A stretch of 64,000 bases of DNA from Tribonema minus (lineage: Eukaryota > Sar > Xanthophyceae > Tribonematales > Tribonemataceae), in the NCBI GenBank assembly GCA_017506865.1, contig JAFCMP010000006.1:186001-250000 (forward strand). The letters are read 5' to 3'. The number at the start of each line of letters is the position of its first letter. The stretch's first letter is position 1. The position numbers and the translations under genes are program-made. Positions 33,696 through 61,000 of the stretch are shown here, in pieces. The notes beneath the pieces were generated by a model. It was not told the DNA's origin, did not search any database, and was given only the letters and a program-made list of their open reading frames with translations.

Positions 33696-34867
33696 GAGTG
33701 TTGTTCACATGCAGACGACGGAGCTTGTGGCTGAATCGCAGTTGTGGATTCGACGCCAGCAGCTGCAGCAGCGCTGGCAGCTCAGGATGGACCTATGAAG
33801 TGGAGCGTGCTTGGAGTGTCAGCAGCGGCATACAGAGGCACTATCCTGTTGGCGCCCAGGATTGCTACATCCACTTCCCTGAAGTGTTGCCCAGATGTGG
33901 AGGACACAGCAACGGGCCGGTGCTTTGTGGTATTGCTGCTAAAACAGCAGCGCTCAGGGCAGTGCTAGGGATTGGAGTGCGCTTTTGGACTCATTGGCAG
34001 CAGCAGCAGCAGCAGCAGGACCTGCATTCGTTCCGCGCCTTGCATGCAGAGGCACTTTCTTGGGGCCTATAGATTAAAATGGTGCCCATGATTGCTACAA
34101 CCACTCCTTTGGAGTGTTGCCCGTATCAGGATGCAAGAGGGGCTGGAGCGCGTTAAGCCTGCGCGCTTGCCAGCAGCAGCAGCAGCAGCAACAGCTTTGC
34201 CGGACCTAACTGTGACGGCACCATATTATGGAGCTTGCTGCAACCACAATGGCGCTGAAGTGTCGCCCGCGAGCTGAAGGCGGACATGTGTGCTGGAGCC
34301 TGATTACAGTGAAGCATTTGGGAGTTGCGCAACTGCAGGGGGAGGGTAATATAATGGTCGTAGTGGTAGCTGTAGTTGGGTGGGAATGGGATGCGCTTGG
34401 GCACACCCTGTGTGCTCTGGGAGCTGCCTCTGATGATATTGTGCCTATATTGCATATGCTCTGTATGACACAGTTTTTTGCATACGCCCCTCGAATCAAC
34501 TGAGAACAGCAGCGCGTTGCTCAGCCGCCGGGTTGGGTCTGGGTCTGGACCTACGACCCAGGACTCCGGCAGCAGCAGCTGCTTTCAAGTTCTAGTTGAA
34601 GTGCCTGTCTGATGCACGATGCACTCGCTGAGACTGATTGGCTGGTTGACAGGAGACGATTGCGTCCATGTAGGGGCTTGGCCGTGCATGATGCGTTACA
34701 TAGCAGGGCATAAAGGAACATCATGTCGCAAGCCTAGGAACTGCATGATATGCATCATGACAGTTCAAAATGCCTACAGCCATGGCGCGTTGACGCTTCT
34801 CCAAAGTGTGTCGGGCTCGGGTGTTGGATTGCGCGATCACTGTTTCTTGTGCAGGCCTCACCAGAGA

Positions 34868-34997
34868 CATCTGGTACTTTTTATTGAAACTCGCTCAGGG
34901 CGCGAAAAAGCCCAGATGATTGGCATGTAGCTGTAAGGAATCTACACATGTCGTATGACAGTCTGAAAGTGTCGTAACGACGACCACTCAACGCCGC
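34868..34997 (+). repeat. dispersed repeat, copy directly upstream of the F-box/ankyrin fragment
   Basis: TACTTTTTATTGAAACTCGC, then TCAGGGCGCGAAAAAGCCCA, then TGACAGTCTGAAAGTGTCGT. It runs straight into the CGCCGCCGCC start of the F-box/ankyrin frame. This suggests the repeat family is the 5' flank of a multicopy gene family. Confidence 0.85.
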
Positions 34998-35064
34998 CGC
35001 CGCCAAATGGCATCTCGGGATCCTCCCCTACATCTGGTACTTATATATACTTTGTATACTGACA

Positions 35065-35286
35065 ATGTATGTAGGCCAAGGCCGCTACCTCCAAGTGTCA
35101 TCAGTGTGTCAAGAATGGAACAACATCTACGCCGCTGTCGATGCCAGGAAGAGGACAACCCTGCAAGCGGCATGTACGTCTGGGCAAAGGCTTCCATGGG
35201 CTTTCCACAGCGTCTGCCCCAAGCTTGTTGAGCTCACAGGCGTCGCAGCCACAGGCGGTCAGCTGGCAGTACTGCAGTGCGCATGA
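35065..35286 (+). CDS. F-box/ankyrin-type N-terminal fragment, probably a partial or decayed gene
   Basis: The 73-codon frame contains YVGQGRYLQVSSVCQEW, a KRTT segment, then LPWAF and VAATGGQLAVLQ. This is the pattern of the N-terminal part of large protist families with an F-box-like module (VGxGxYLxVxxVCxxW) followed by ankyrin repeats. The frame is open further upstream to about 34,990 (LGILPYIWY and so on) without a convincing ATG. No ankyrin repeats follow before the stop. It sits directly downstream of a dispersed repeat (34868-34997) that also occurs elsewhere in the window without a gene. This suggests the repeat is the 5' flank of a multicopy gene family. Probably a truncated member. 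Confidence 0.35.
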   Translation: MYVGQGRYLQVSSVCQEWNNIYAAVDARKRTTLQAACTSGQRLPWAFHSVCPKLVELTGVAATGGQLAVLQCA

Positions 35287-36242
35287 GCCAATGCTTGCCC
35301 GAGCATGCATATGCTGAATATGTGCAGTTTTTGCCAGCAGTGTGAGGTTGCTCCTGATGAGGCCTCCTATATGTATCAAAAGTGTGTTGCTTTTGATTTT
35401 GAAATAACAAATTGATTTTTTCTGGCGCCACGCATCAATTTGGTGCTGCTACTGTCGCGATGAGTGAGCTCACAAGTGTGATGAAGCACATGCCGCTTTG
35501 CGGTTCTGCGCAACACTTTTCACATCGCGTTGTGACTGCGTCAACGGCATGCAATCATGTGGCAACAAACTAGATTCTCTGTCAGCGTGATGCATTGCAC
35601 ACATACACAATACCAGTGCACGCGATGTGCCCCAGCAGCAATTGCCCACAGATGTACAGTTGTACGTCAAGCACAGAAGCAGCAAACGCTGCCAGGGCAG
35701 CGGCAGCGGCAGCTGTAGCAACAGCTGCCAGTGCAGCAGCAGCAGCAACAGCAGCAGCGGCCACGCGCCAATGGCACAATGGACGGAGCGCACGCAGCTG
35801 CGGCAGCGGGAGCCGCAGCTGCGCGCATACATGCACATGGTCGTGGTGCCGACCCACCACCGGCCAAGCGCCGCCAATCGCTGCCCGTAACACCGGCAGC
35901 AAAAACAGTGGCAAGCGCAGAAGCAGCAACTTGAATTTGCTGCCAATGCAGCGGCAGCAGCACTGCAGCTGCAGCAACAGCCGCCAGTGTAGCAGCAGCA
36001 GCAGCAACAGCACCAGCAGCAACAGCAGCAGGCACCATCACCCTCAGGCTTACCTGCTCGTCCACCAAGATCCCCTTTCCCCCCCTTCAGGCCGGTCTGC
36101 TTGGGGTGCTTGTAACGCCTCGATAATGCAACGATGTTAATGCACAGCGCAAAACGACTGATGTACCAGCAGTGGCAGCAATCGCAGCAGCAGCAGCACG
36201 TGGAGTAGCAGCAGCTGGGGCCCCAGCAGCGTTGCTCACGCA

Positions 36243-36258
36243 GCAAGCATGGAGCAGC

Positions 36259-36289
<31 letters not shown>

Positions 36290-36416
36290 CGGCAGCAGCA
36301 GCAGCAGCAGTAGCGGCAGCAGCAGCAGCAGCAGCGGCAGCAGCAGCAGCAGCAGCAGCAGCGGCAGCGGCAGCAGCAGCAGCAGCGGCAGCAGCAGCAG
36401 CAGCGGCAGCAGCAGC

Positions 36417-36467
<51 letters not shown>

Positions 36468-36533
36468 GGCAGCGGCAGCGGCAGCAGCAGCAGCAGCGGC
36501 AGCAGCAGCGGCAGCAGCAGCGGCAGCAGCAGC

Positions 36534-36574
<41 letters not shown>

Positions 36575-36582
36575 GAACAGCC
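36243..36582. repeat. CAG/CGG trinucleotide tract of about 340 bp
   Basis: Almost pure CAGCAG with scattered CGG, open in several frames on both strands (poly-Ala and Ser/Gly frames forward; Leu, Cys/Arg frames in reverse). Related shorter runs lie at 35700-36030. Long open frames here are a consequence of the repeat and not evidence of a gene. Confidence 0.9.
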
Positions 36583-37453
36583 GAGCAATATCAGAGTTCA
36601 TGTCGTGCCACTCATGCCAGCGTGAGGACGTGGAGCTGTATCTGAAGAGAAGTCTTGCCAAATTGTTGTCATGCTGAGGATCGACGTCTATATCCATACC
36701 ACCAGACCCCGTGTGATCCAACTGCAAACTGCAGTGACTCTCCAACCCATCCCACCCCAAACCTGTGGTTTCGCTCGTCTCACATTCTGTGATATTGTGC
36801 CTCAACGGTGAACATCAGTTCAACTGCAGCCTCCAAGTTTCAGGCAAACAGCGGTGCCACAGCTGCGCTTGATGCCAGCCTGAGTGTACACATTGATGTC
36901 CTTCAGAGCTCTAGGTACAAGCCATTCTACGACAAAACCAATGAACCTTCAGAGAGGCCGCCGTTCCTGTGTCCAATCACTGCGCATGTAGACAACAGCA
37001 GCTTACGGACACTCACAATGCACGCAACTATCAGGTACACTACATCTGCTGGAACTTCGGTTCAGCAGTAAGGTTCGCATTCAAGATCATAAAATTTTGA
37101 GCATTCAGCCGTGGTGCTGTCATTGCTTGGCTGCGCCAAAGCATGTATTTCCTGCACATCCTTATATATGCAAACTGCATATGTATCTAGTCGATGGTCA
37201 ATATTGTGTGAGCTGGTGCGGTGTGTCTTGAAAAGGGGTCTCACCATAACCCACCTCAGGGAAACGCTGACTTTTTCACAGAAGTTCTGGAAAGCGCGGT
37301 TGCAGTTCATGAACGGAAGCGTGCAAAATATCCCCCCCCAATATTGAGCGACGCCTCTGCGATTATATCAAACGGCGCTACGACCACTGCACGACGCCTC
37401 CACTGATAACCACATCAAGCAGTGCCACAAGCTACACGTCGCTCGGGCGGCCC

Positions 37454-53861
<16,408 letters not shown>

Positions 53862-55046
53862 GGTGCTCTTGCTCGCACTGGCGCAAGTCGCGCGAGGCTC
53901 ATGGCTCGCTGACAGCGCGCGCGCACGCTGTGTGTGGCAGTGTTCAGCAACCGCGCTTGTGGCGCGCCTAGAGTTTGCTGCGTTTAGGGGCGGCTGAGAG
54001 TGAGGCGTGTGGCGAACTCACGAGCTGCGTCTAGGGGCGGCTGCGAGTGAGGCGTGAAGCGAACTCACGTGTGGGGCGCCGCACGATAGTTGACGCCTCC
54101 GCATGGTGATGATGATGTCTGTAGATTGGCTCTGGGCGCCCATGTGGTGCGGAGTCTGGTGTGGAGAAAGCTCGGGTACTTGGTGCAGCAAAGTGTGCCC
54201 TAGAGTAGAGCGTAGCACGTGTTGTTCCAGGGTGCTGCATAGATTGGGCTACAGGGCACTTGTATAACTAGCAACGCATGCTTCATGGCGTGTTAAATCT
54301 CAATGCAGAAACGGGTTGAATGCATCAAGAGCATCACCGAGCACTGCCTATGTACCAGAGGTTTGCGATTACCCATGAAGGCAGGTGACAAGTGAGGACC
54401 TCCGACCGTATTTTCTTCCGAGAAGGACTAGACATGAACAATGCCTTCAAGTTGGATGCAGTGGATGTGTGCAGCGTCACGTCAAGAGTGATGGCTGCAG
54501 CTGCTCGGCATTCACTTACAGTAGGGGTTGTTAGAGGAGTACAGACCGAGAATAGCAGTAATACTATGTGCTTGCTGAACTGCGACTGTAAATGCGAGCA
54601 CTGCAGATTTGCCGCCATCAGTGCGTGCACTGGCATCAGCTAGCTGCGCGCAAGCGATGCCTCCAAGCAGCTGTGGCTTGGCAGTACTATACGTACTTCT
54701 TTTCTTGCAGCGAATGCTTGGGATGTCCCTCTGTCACTTTTCGTACCCTTTGAGCATTGTGTAATTGCTGCCTGAATGGTGATAGCCCTTTGCACACTTC
54801 CATGACGACCTGAAATGTCAGGCATAAGCCTCGACTTCTCAGTGAGCCCTATGTAACCCCATCGTTGCATGAACCAGGCAAGCACGTCGTTGCGTCAATA
54901 TGGCCAGACTACTCAGCAAACCATTACGGTAGCTTTGTCAGCGGTATTGTCCCTTAGCTTGCCTGTACGTATGGACTTGTATTTATAAAGGCCCAAGGGA
55001 GGCCGGGTTGCCTATGCAATCGAAAAGCTTGCGTCAACGCAGCAGC
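53862..55046. other. intergenic region between multicopper oxidase and retrotransposon
   Basis: Contains a diverged 45-bp tandem pair (GGGGCGGCTGAGAGTGAGGC and GGGGCGGCTGCGAGTGAGGC at about 53987 and 54035) just after the stop. No gene seen. The retrotransposon 3' end should lie in the right part, but I see no tail. Confidence 0.5.
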
Positions 55047-58000
55047 CTAGTCTGCGCTGTGCCCTAGGAGCTTGGATACCGGCGCCGCAACACAGCCCAG
55101 CATTCGCGCTCCATGTGTGTACGCCATGACGCGCTCCGCCAACTCCCGCGCCAGCGATATGCTCAGCTCAATGAGGATCTGACGCTTAGCTAACCCGGCC
55201 TTGCGTAACACATCTGCCTTCCCCCCCCCTGAGCACAGTGCTGAGTGCATTGCCAATTCCTTAACAAAAAGGCTTGTCTGCTTGCCCAGCCGTCCGTACG
55301 ACTCCTGCACGAATGGCACAAAAGCCCAAGATGACGTCAAGGTGCCGGTGTGGTGCTTGACCTTCGCGTCCTCCCCCACCCCAGCAGCATAGCCGTCCGT
55401 GTTCGAGGCATTTGTTTTGCCTGTCAGGTACGAGCTCGCTGTGGGCGCGCGCACACTTGTGTCTAGCACTATTCCCTTGTTACGGTATGCACTGCTAAAG
55501 TGCAGACACCCTGGGTCAATGACTGTGTCCGCCCGATACCCCGGTACCTTGAAGACGCTAGCGTCCTCATTGCGGACAATAGAGACATGGTGCTGTCTCA
55601 AGATGCGCTGCAGGCACCGCTTTTGGGCAGTGTGTGTCGCGTTGTGCCCCCGTATGTGCTGGCTGGGGCAGCTGATTGCATGCGTGGAGGTGGGGCTCAC
55701 ATCACTGCACCGCCATGGGCACACCTCGCCCTGTATGCCCCACCCGTCTATGAAGATCGCAATCAAAATCATCGTGGCTGCTGCCATACTGGACATGGGC
55801 GCCGCACCCGGGCGGTCATTGGCAGTGGGTGGCACGCTCATCCACGCCATTGCCCCAGACGCACGCTGGCTGCGCAGCTGCGCCAGGACCCGTGCGCTAG
55901 CCTGTTGGCGGCGGCGGCTGGTGTCGCGCGAGTCACCAATAGGTGCAGCCTGCGTCGGCTTGCCCACGGCACCAGCCGAGGCAGCCTCTAGGTCCTCCAC
56001 CAGGCAATCCTCGTATTGACGTCGAAGAACATTTGAAAGGCCGGCTTGTAGTCCGTGCGTGAAGTGACCGCGCCGGCGGCGGGGCACTACCTTCCTGCAG
56101 ATCTCGTCAGCATAGGCCTCCCAGTCGTCGTCGTCGTCCTCCTGCCCGCCGCTGCAGCTGCTTTCTTCCGCGCTAGTTTGTGTTTTAGCGGGCGTGGAAG
56201 GGGCAGCCGCGGCAGCGGCTTGAGGGCCAGGTACGGTCGCCGCCGCAGCGGCCGCCTCGGCGCCAGGCACAATGCCGTGGGTGTGTGGGGCTGGCTCTGT
56301 GGTCACTGTCTCCGTGACGGCAGTTGCGGCGTAGATCGCTTGCACCGCAGTGGGGAGCGTCGACGCTGCGGCCGTCGTATCTGCTGCCCACCGTAGCAAC
56401 GATGCTGGGAGCTGCTCGGCCACAGCTGTGCGTGATTTTTCGCCGCCATCAGCTGTCAGCGCTCGCGTAGAGCATCGCACGGCCTCGATGATTGGCGGCA
56501 GTCCCTGGTCCTCGCGTATTGCGCATGAGTGCTGCGCGAACCAGGTGACTGCGCCGTGTTCGTCAGTGCCGAGCCTCAGGGCCCCTGCTGCCACAGTGGC
56601 ATGAATTATTGCCGGCCTCAGTGTTGTGCATGCCTGGGCCGTGTATGCGGCTGGTGCCAGTAGCCCCAAAAGCGGCATGCCCAGACCGCCTCGTCGCTCC
56701 GGCAACCTTGACGCCCGCAGTGGCACTGCGATGTCCGTGAGTTCTGGCGGGCCCAAGCGCGGCAATACCAGCACGCTGCCACTGCTGGCTTCCTCATTGT
56801 CACCAGCAGTGCAGGCGGCCAGCAGGTGTGACTTCATGGCTGCCGCGGTAGAGCAGCCGTGCAGATGCAGCATGCGTTCGAGCGTCCATGCACAGAACCC
56901 GTCAAACGCGTGCAACCATGTCTCACTCAAAGCCGTGTCAACGACCCGAGCTAAGAAGCCCATGCGCTTCGTCAGTGACCTGCGTAGAATGAACTGTGCT
57001 GCCTGTAGGTGATGCCGCGCCATTCCAGCTAGCTGCCACGACAATCGCCATGTCCCTGCGTCGACAAGATGCTTGCTCATGGCAGCGTGCACATAGGCTG
57101 GGTGCCCTACCGGTACCCCGACCGACGTAAAGCCCTGACTGGATTCTGGCATGGTGGTGTCCACAAACGGTATGTCAAGGGCGCGCAGGCGTGCTCTGGC
57201 CGCTTCATCAAACACTGTGCCGCGCATGGCGATGGCCAGCGACTTGTCTGGTCGAACGCGTAAGCCCCCTGCCGCCAGCCGGCGGATCACCTCTGCCACC
57301 CCAGCGGCCGCTGCATCGTCGAAGTAGGCAGCTTGCAGCACGTTGAGGTCATCCAGGAAAGCGCAGTGCGGGGCTGGCGGTTCCGCTGTGCTGTGGCCGT
57401 AGGCCGGCATACTGCCGGGCGTCGCATTCACTCCATCAGGGTAGAAGAGTAGGAAGGCCGCTGCCACTGTAAAGTACAGCGGCCCTAGAGGGTCCCCTTG
57501 CTGGCACCCTAGGTGGGAGCAGATAATGCGAGCTTCACCGTTCACCTCCACCCGCATCTCTGGGGCAGTGTCACCACAGTATACGGACTCAAAGTGCGGG
57601 AGCAGCTCCGGACAGAAGAGCATAAGCCCCCGCACAATGGCGGCGCGATCTACACTGTTAAATGCGTTCTCACAGTCCAGTTGGATAGTGGTGCCATACA
57701 GCTCGTGCCACACGCGCGCGCGCGCTGCCACATGCTCGACGCCAGACCGGTATCCTACGCCAAACTGCGACATGGAGGCCAGCAGCCCCGATATCTTGCC
57801 CTTGACACTCCGTGCCGCTGTGGACCCGAGGAGTCTGCGCCAGACACTGGAGCAGGCGATCGGACGCCGCTTCTGTCCTATGCCTGAGAGGGCCGCGGCG
57901 CGGAGAAGCCGTTGCGATTGCTCCGGCAGCAGTTCGGGCTCAACAAGCAGCGTCGTGAACACCTTGGCCAGGTGATGGGCGAATGCCGGTTCCATCACAT

Positions 58001-61000
58001 CTGATTCTGAATCACCAGCTAGTCCTGGCGAGGCACTGCTCACGGGGCGGGTGGCTGCTTTCACTGGTGCACCAGGCCCAGCGGCCATCAAGAGGTGTTC
58101 ATAGCGTAGGCCGTCCAGCCCTCCTGCCTTCCCCGCCCCTGCTGCGGACAAGGTCGACAGTATGTCTGCCGCCTCCACCTCGAGGCGCCGTCCGGCTGCG
58201 CTGGCAGCATCCTCAGGCCTATCGCTGTGATCATGTGCCTGACCCGATTCGAAGACAGGACTGCCGCTGCCAGCTGGCCCGGTGGTCGTTGCTACCCTTG
58301 CGCTGTGTAAGCAGTGCCGCCGGGCGTCGCGTACCAGGCCGCGCACTTGCTCCATTGGCGTATCGACTACCCCCGGCCGGGTGCCAGTTTCAGGGTGCTT
58401 TGCTGCCAGCACCTGTGCCGTGACCTCGTCTGCTGGGGCGCATGCTTCACGCGCCTCTAGTCGTGCGGCAGCCAAGCCTACCCCCCGTCGCTTGCCTGAG
58501 AGGGCAGCGCATGCTTTTTGCTGCCTGGAGTCAGCCTCCGTCCAGTCGGCATCGAAGTTCGTTTGTGCCGACGCCATAGCTGCGTTGTTTGGTTTGGGGG
58601 CCCGCAGCGCCGCTGCTGCTGACAGCGTCTTTCTCAGTAGCTCTGCGAAGTCGCCAGACAGCAACGCTGCCAGCCGGGCCGCAGGCGGCATACCGGTTCC
58701 CTCCGGTTGCCTACCAAAGGCCATTGCTGCTAGCAGGTGCAGCAGCCTGTAGCCGCGCTGCACTAGAGTCTGAGAAACCTGATGAGCAAACGCCCCGGCA
58801 CCATGGTGGAGGCGCACCCGTGCCGCCTCACGTGCACTGTCTGTGGCGTCCGCCAGTAGTCGTGTGGCGTGCTCCACTTGCCGTGCCCACTGGGTGCACT
58901 GCAGCTGAGTGCGGAAGGGGTTGGCAGTCGTGGTGAACCGCAGCAGCAGTAGATCCGCCTCATTGGTCTGGTCAAGTGCGTGGACGACCGAGGGCGTCGA
59001 GAGGTCCCAAGCCAGGGATGCTCGTGCCTGGGGCTTTGAGGGCCTGCCACTGGTGGTGGTGGTCGGGGGGGGCGGTGACGCGGCATCGTCCGGCGGGTCC
59101 ACGTCCATGTCCGCCCATCCCACGGCCGTCCCGTGGGGGGGGCTGCTGTCCTGCAGCCTCAGGCTGTCAGACTGAGTGCGGCTGCCGGCGCTGCTAGGCG
59201 GTGCCGCAGCAGCTGCCGTTCGGCGCCGGCGTTGCGCGCCGGTTGCCGTAGCCGCCGGGCGTTTCTTGCTAGACTTTGAGTTGGCAGCGCCACTAGCCGG
59301 CACCGCCGGTAGTTTTGGAGGTGTCGCTGCGGCAGCCCCCGCCGCCGCGGCCGCGCCGTCGCTACCCGCACCACCGCCCTCGGACTGGCCCGGGGGTACT
59401 GCCGGGCGTGCGCGCGTGGGGGCGCTTCCATTCCGTCGACACGTGTGGCATGGCGAGGTCAGCGCACATTGCCTCTGCCCCGCGCTGGCTGACATATGGA
59501 CCAGGCCGCAGGCACCTGTGCATGCACTCAGCTTCCTTACCGCCCGTAGGAAGTCTTCTGCCGTGCAACCATACATGGTGCTCATCTCCTGCACATGCTT
59601 GGCATGGTGTGCCCCAGTGCTGCAGGTACTGCTGCCTGAAGGGGCACGGTCACCGGATGGGTCGTGATCAACCTGCTGCCGGATGCCCTTGGCGTATGCT
59701 GCCGCCGGATTTTGCTGACAGTGTGATGTGCTCGCCTCAGGGTTCAGCATCGACCTCGTGCAGCTACCACCGTTGAAGTGGGCCACTACCGGTGCCATGC
59801 GGCTCGCAGCTGACAGTTTGCCTCGCTGTTTGCTGTCCTCTTTCTGACCAAGCTGCCAAAATGCCAGTGTGCATAGTGGACACCTCAGTGGCTCAGGCTG
59901 CTGTGGCAACTGCAGCGCAGTACGGGGCTGTGTCCGACTCGGAGCCGTGATGTGGGTGCTGTCAGCTTGAGTGGTCGCCGACGCTGTCATAGTGGTTGGC
60001 AAGGGCGGAGCTGCCGCAGGGGCGACAAGCAGTTCAAAGTGTCCCACATTTGTATATAGCCCAGGCGGCGTCCACAGCACATCCAGATGGCAGTCAGGCT
60101 GAGCTGGAGTCGCCGGTGCGAATATCGCTGGCAGCCCCATCAGTTGTGCCAGCACCAGCCCTGTTGATTTTTGCGTGCTGCCAGTGGCCTGAGGCTTGGC
60201 CTGCCACACCGTCACCGAGACCGCGTAGACCGCCGCAACAATGGCCCACACAGACAAACCGAGGGGCCGTCCCCACACGCCCTCTTCCTGTAGGCGTTGC
60301 AGCAGGAGCGTGTGCCCGCTGTCCTTGCTATCCGTTTCATTTGTGCCGTACTCGATTGCGAGGCAGCGAGCGCGTGTCCCGTACGTGTCGAATTGTTCAC
60401 GTGTACACGCAGGTTGGGCTGCGGCATGCGCGGTCAGTTGACGCATCGATGACATGCTGGCCCCTTGTTTGCCCGCCCCCTGCGTGACGTATGCCACCAT
60501 CCCGTCCAGCAGTGCCTCTCGCATGGCAATCACCAGCGCTGGGGCCGGCAGTCCGTGCTCAACTGCGACGCTGCCTATGCCGTGTAGAGCTGTATGAATC
60601 AGGCAGTTGCCGTTGCCCACGTTGCTCACGGGGCGAAGCTCCCCACCACGTGCTAGCGTCGCTGTGTTTTCCCCAAGCGCCTGTTTGTGGAGTGCCTGCA
60701 GGCCCGTGTGCCAAGTGGAAAAACCATAGTTGGTGGCTTTTGCCAGCGCGTCTTGCTGCTCCTCCACGGTGACTGTATGGCACACGGTTGAGGGTATCCG
60801 GGTCGCCACCGTCACGGTGGTGACCTTCGCCGGCCCGGATATTGGTGCTGAGGGGGCAGAGGCACCGCCCCTTGGCGGTGTGGTGGCTGGTGCCAGCTGC
60901 CCTAGGGGTGCAGGAGAATTGTCGCACTGGGCCTGTCGCTCCTGCGTCCGCCGTCTGTGTTTACCTCTGCGTCGACTGCGCTTTCCACTGGCAACCATAG

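Larger units (their letters stand above)
32274..37453. other. low-complexity intergenic region with gene fragments
   Basis: Between the OTU and multicopper oxidase genes. It contains many CAG/CTG runs, the uncharacterised Gln-rich frame at 33282, a dispersed repeat (34868-34997), an F-box/ankyrin-type fragment (35065-35286) and a long CAG/CGG tract (36243-36582). No complete gene can be supported. Confidence 0.5.

Noticed and set aside
35470-36588. A 372-codon minus-strand frame made almost entirely of Cys and Arg
   Set aside because: It is a reading of the CAG/CGG repeat; composition follows from the repeat and no domain is present.
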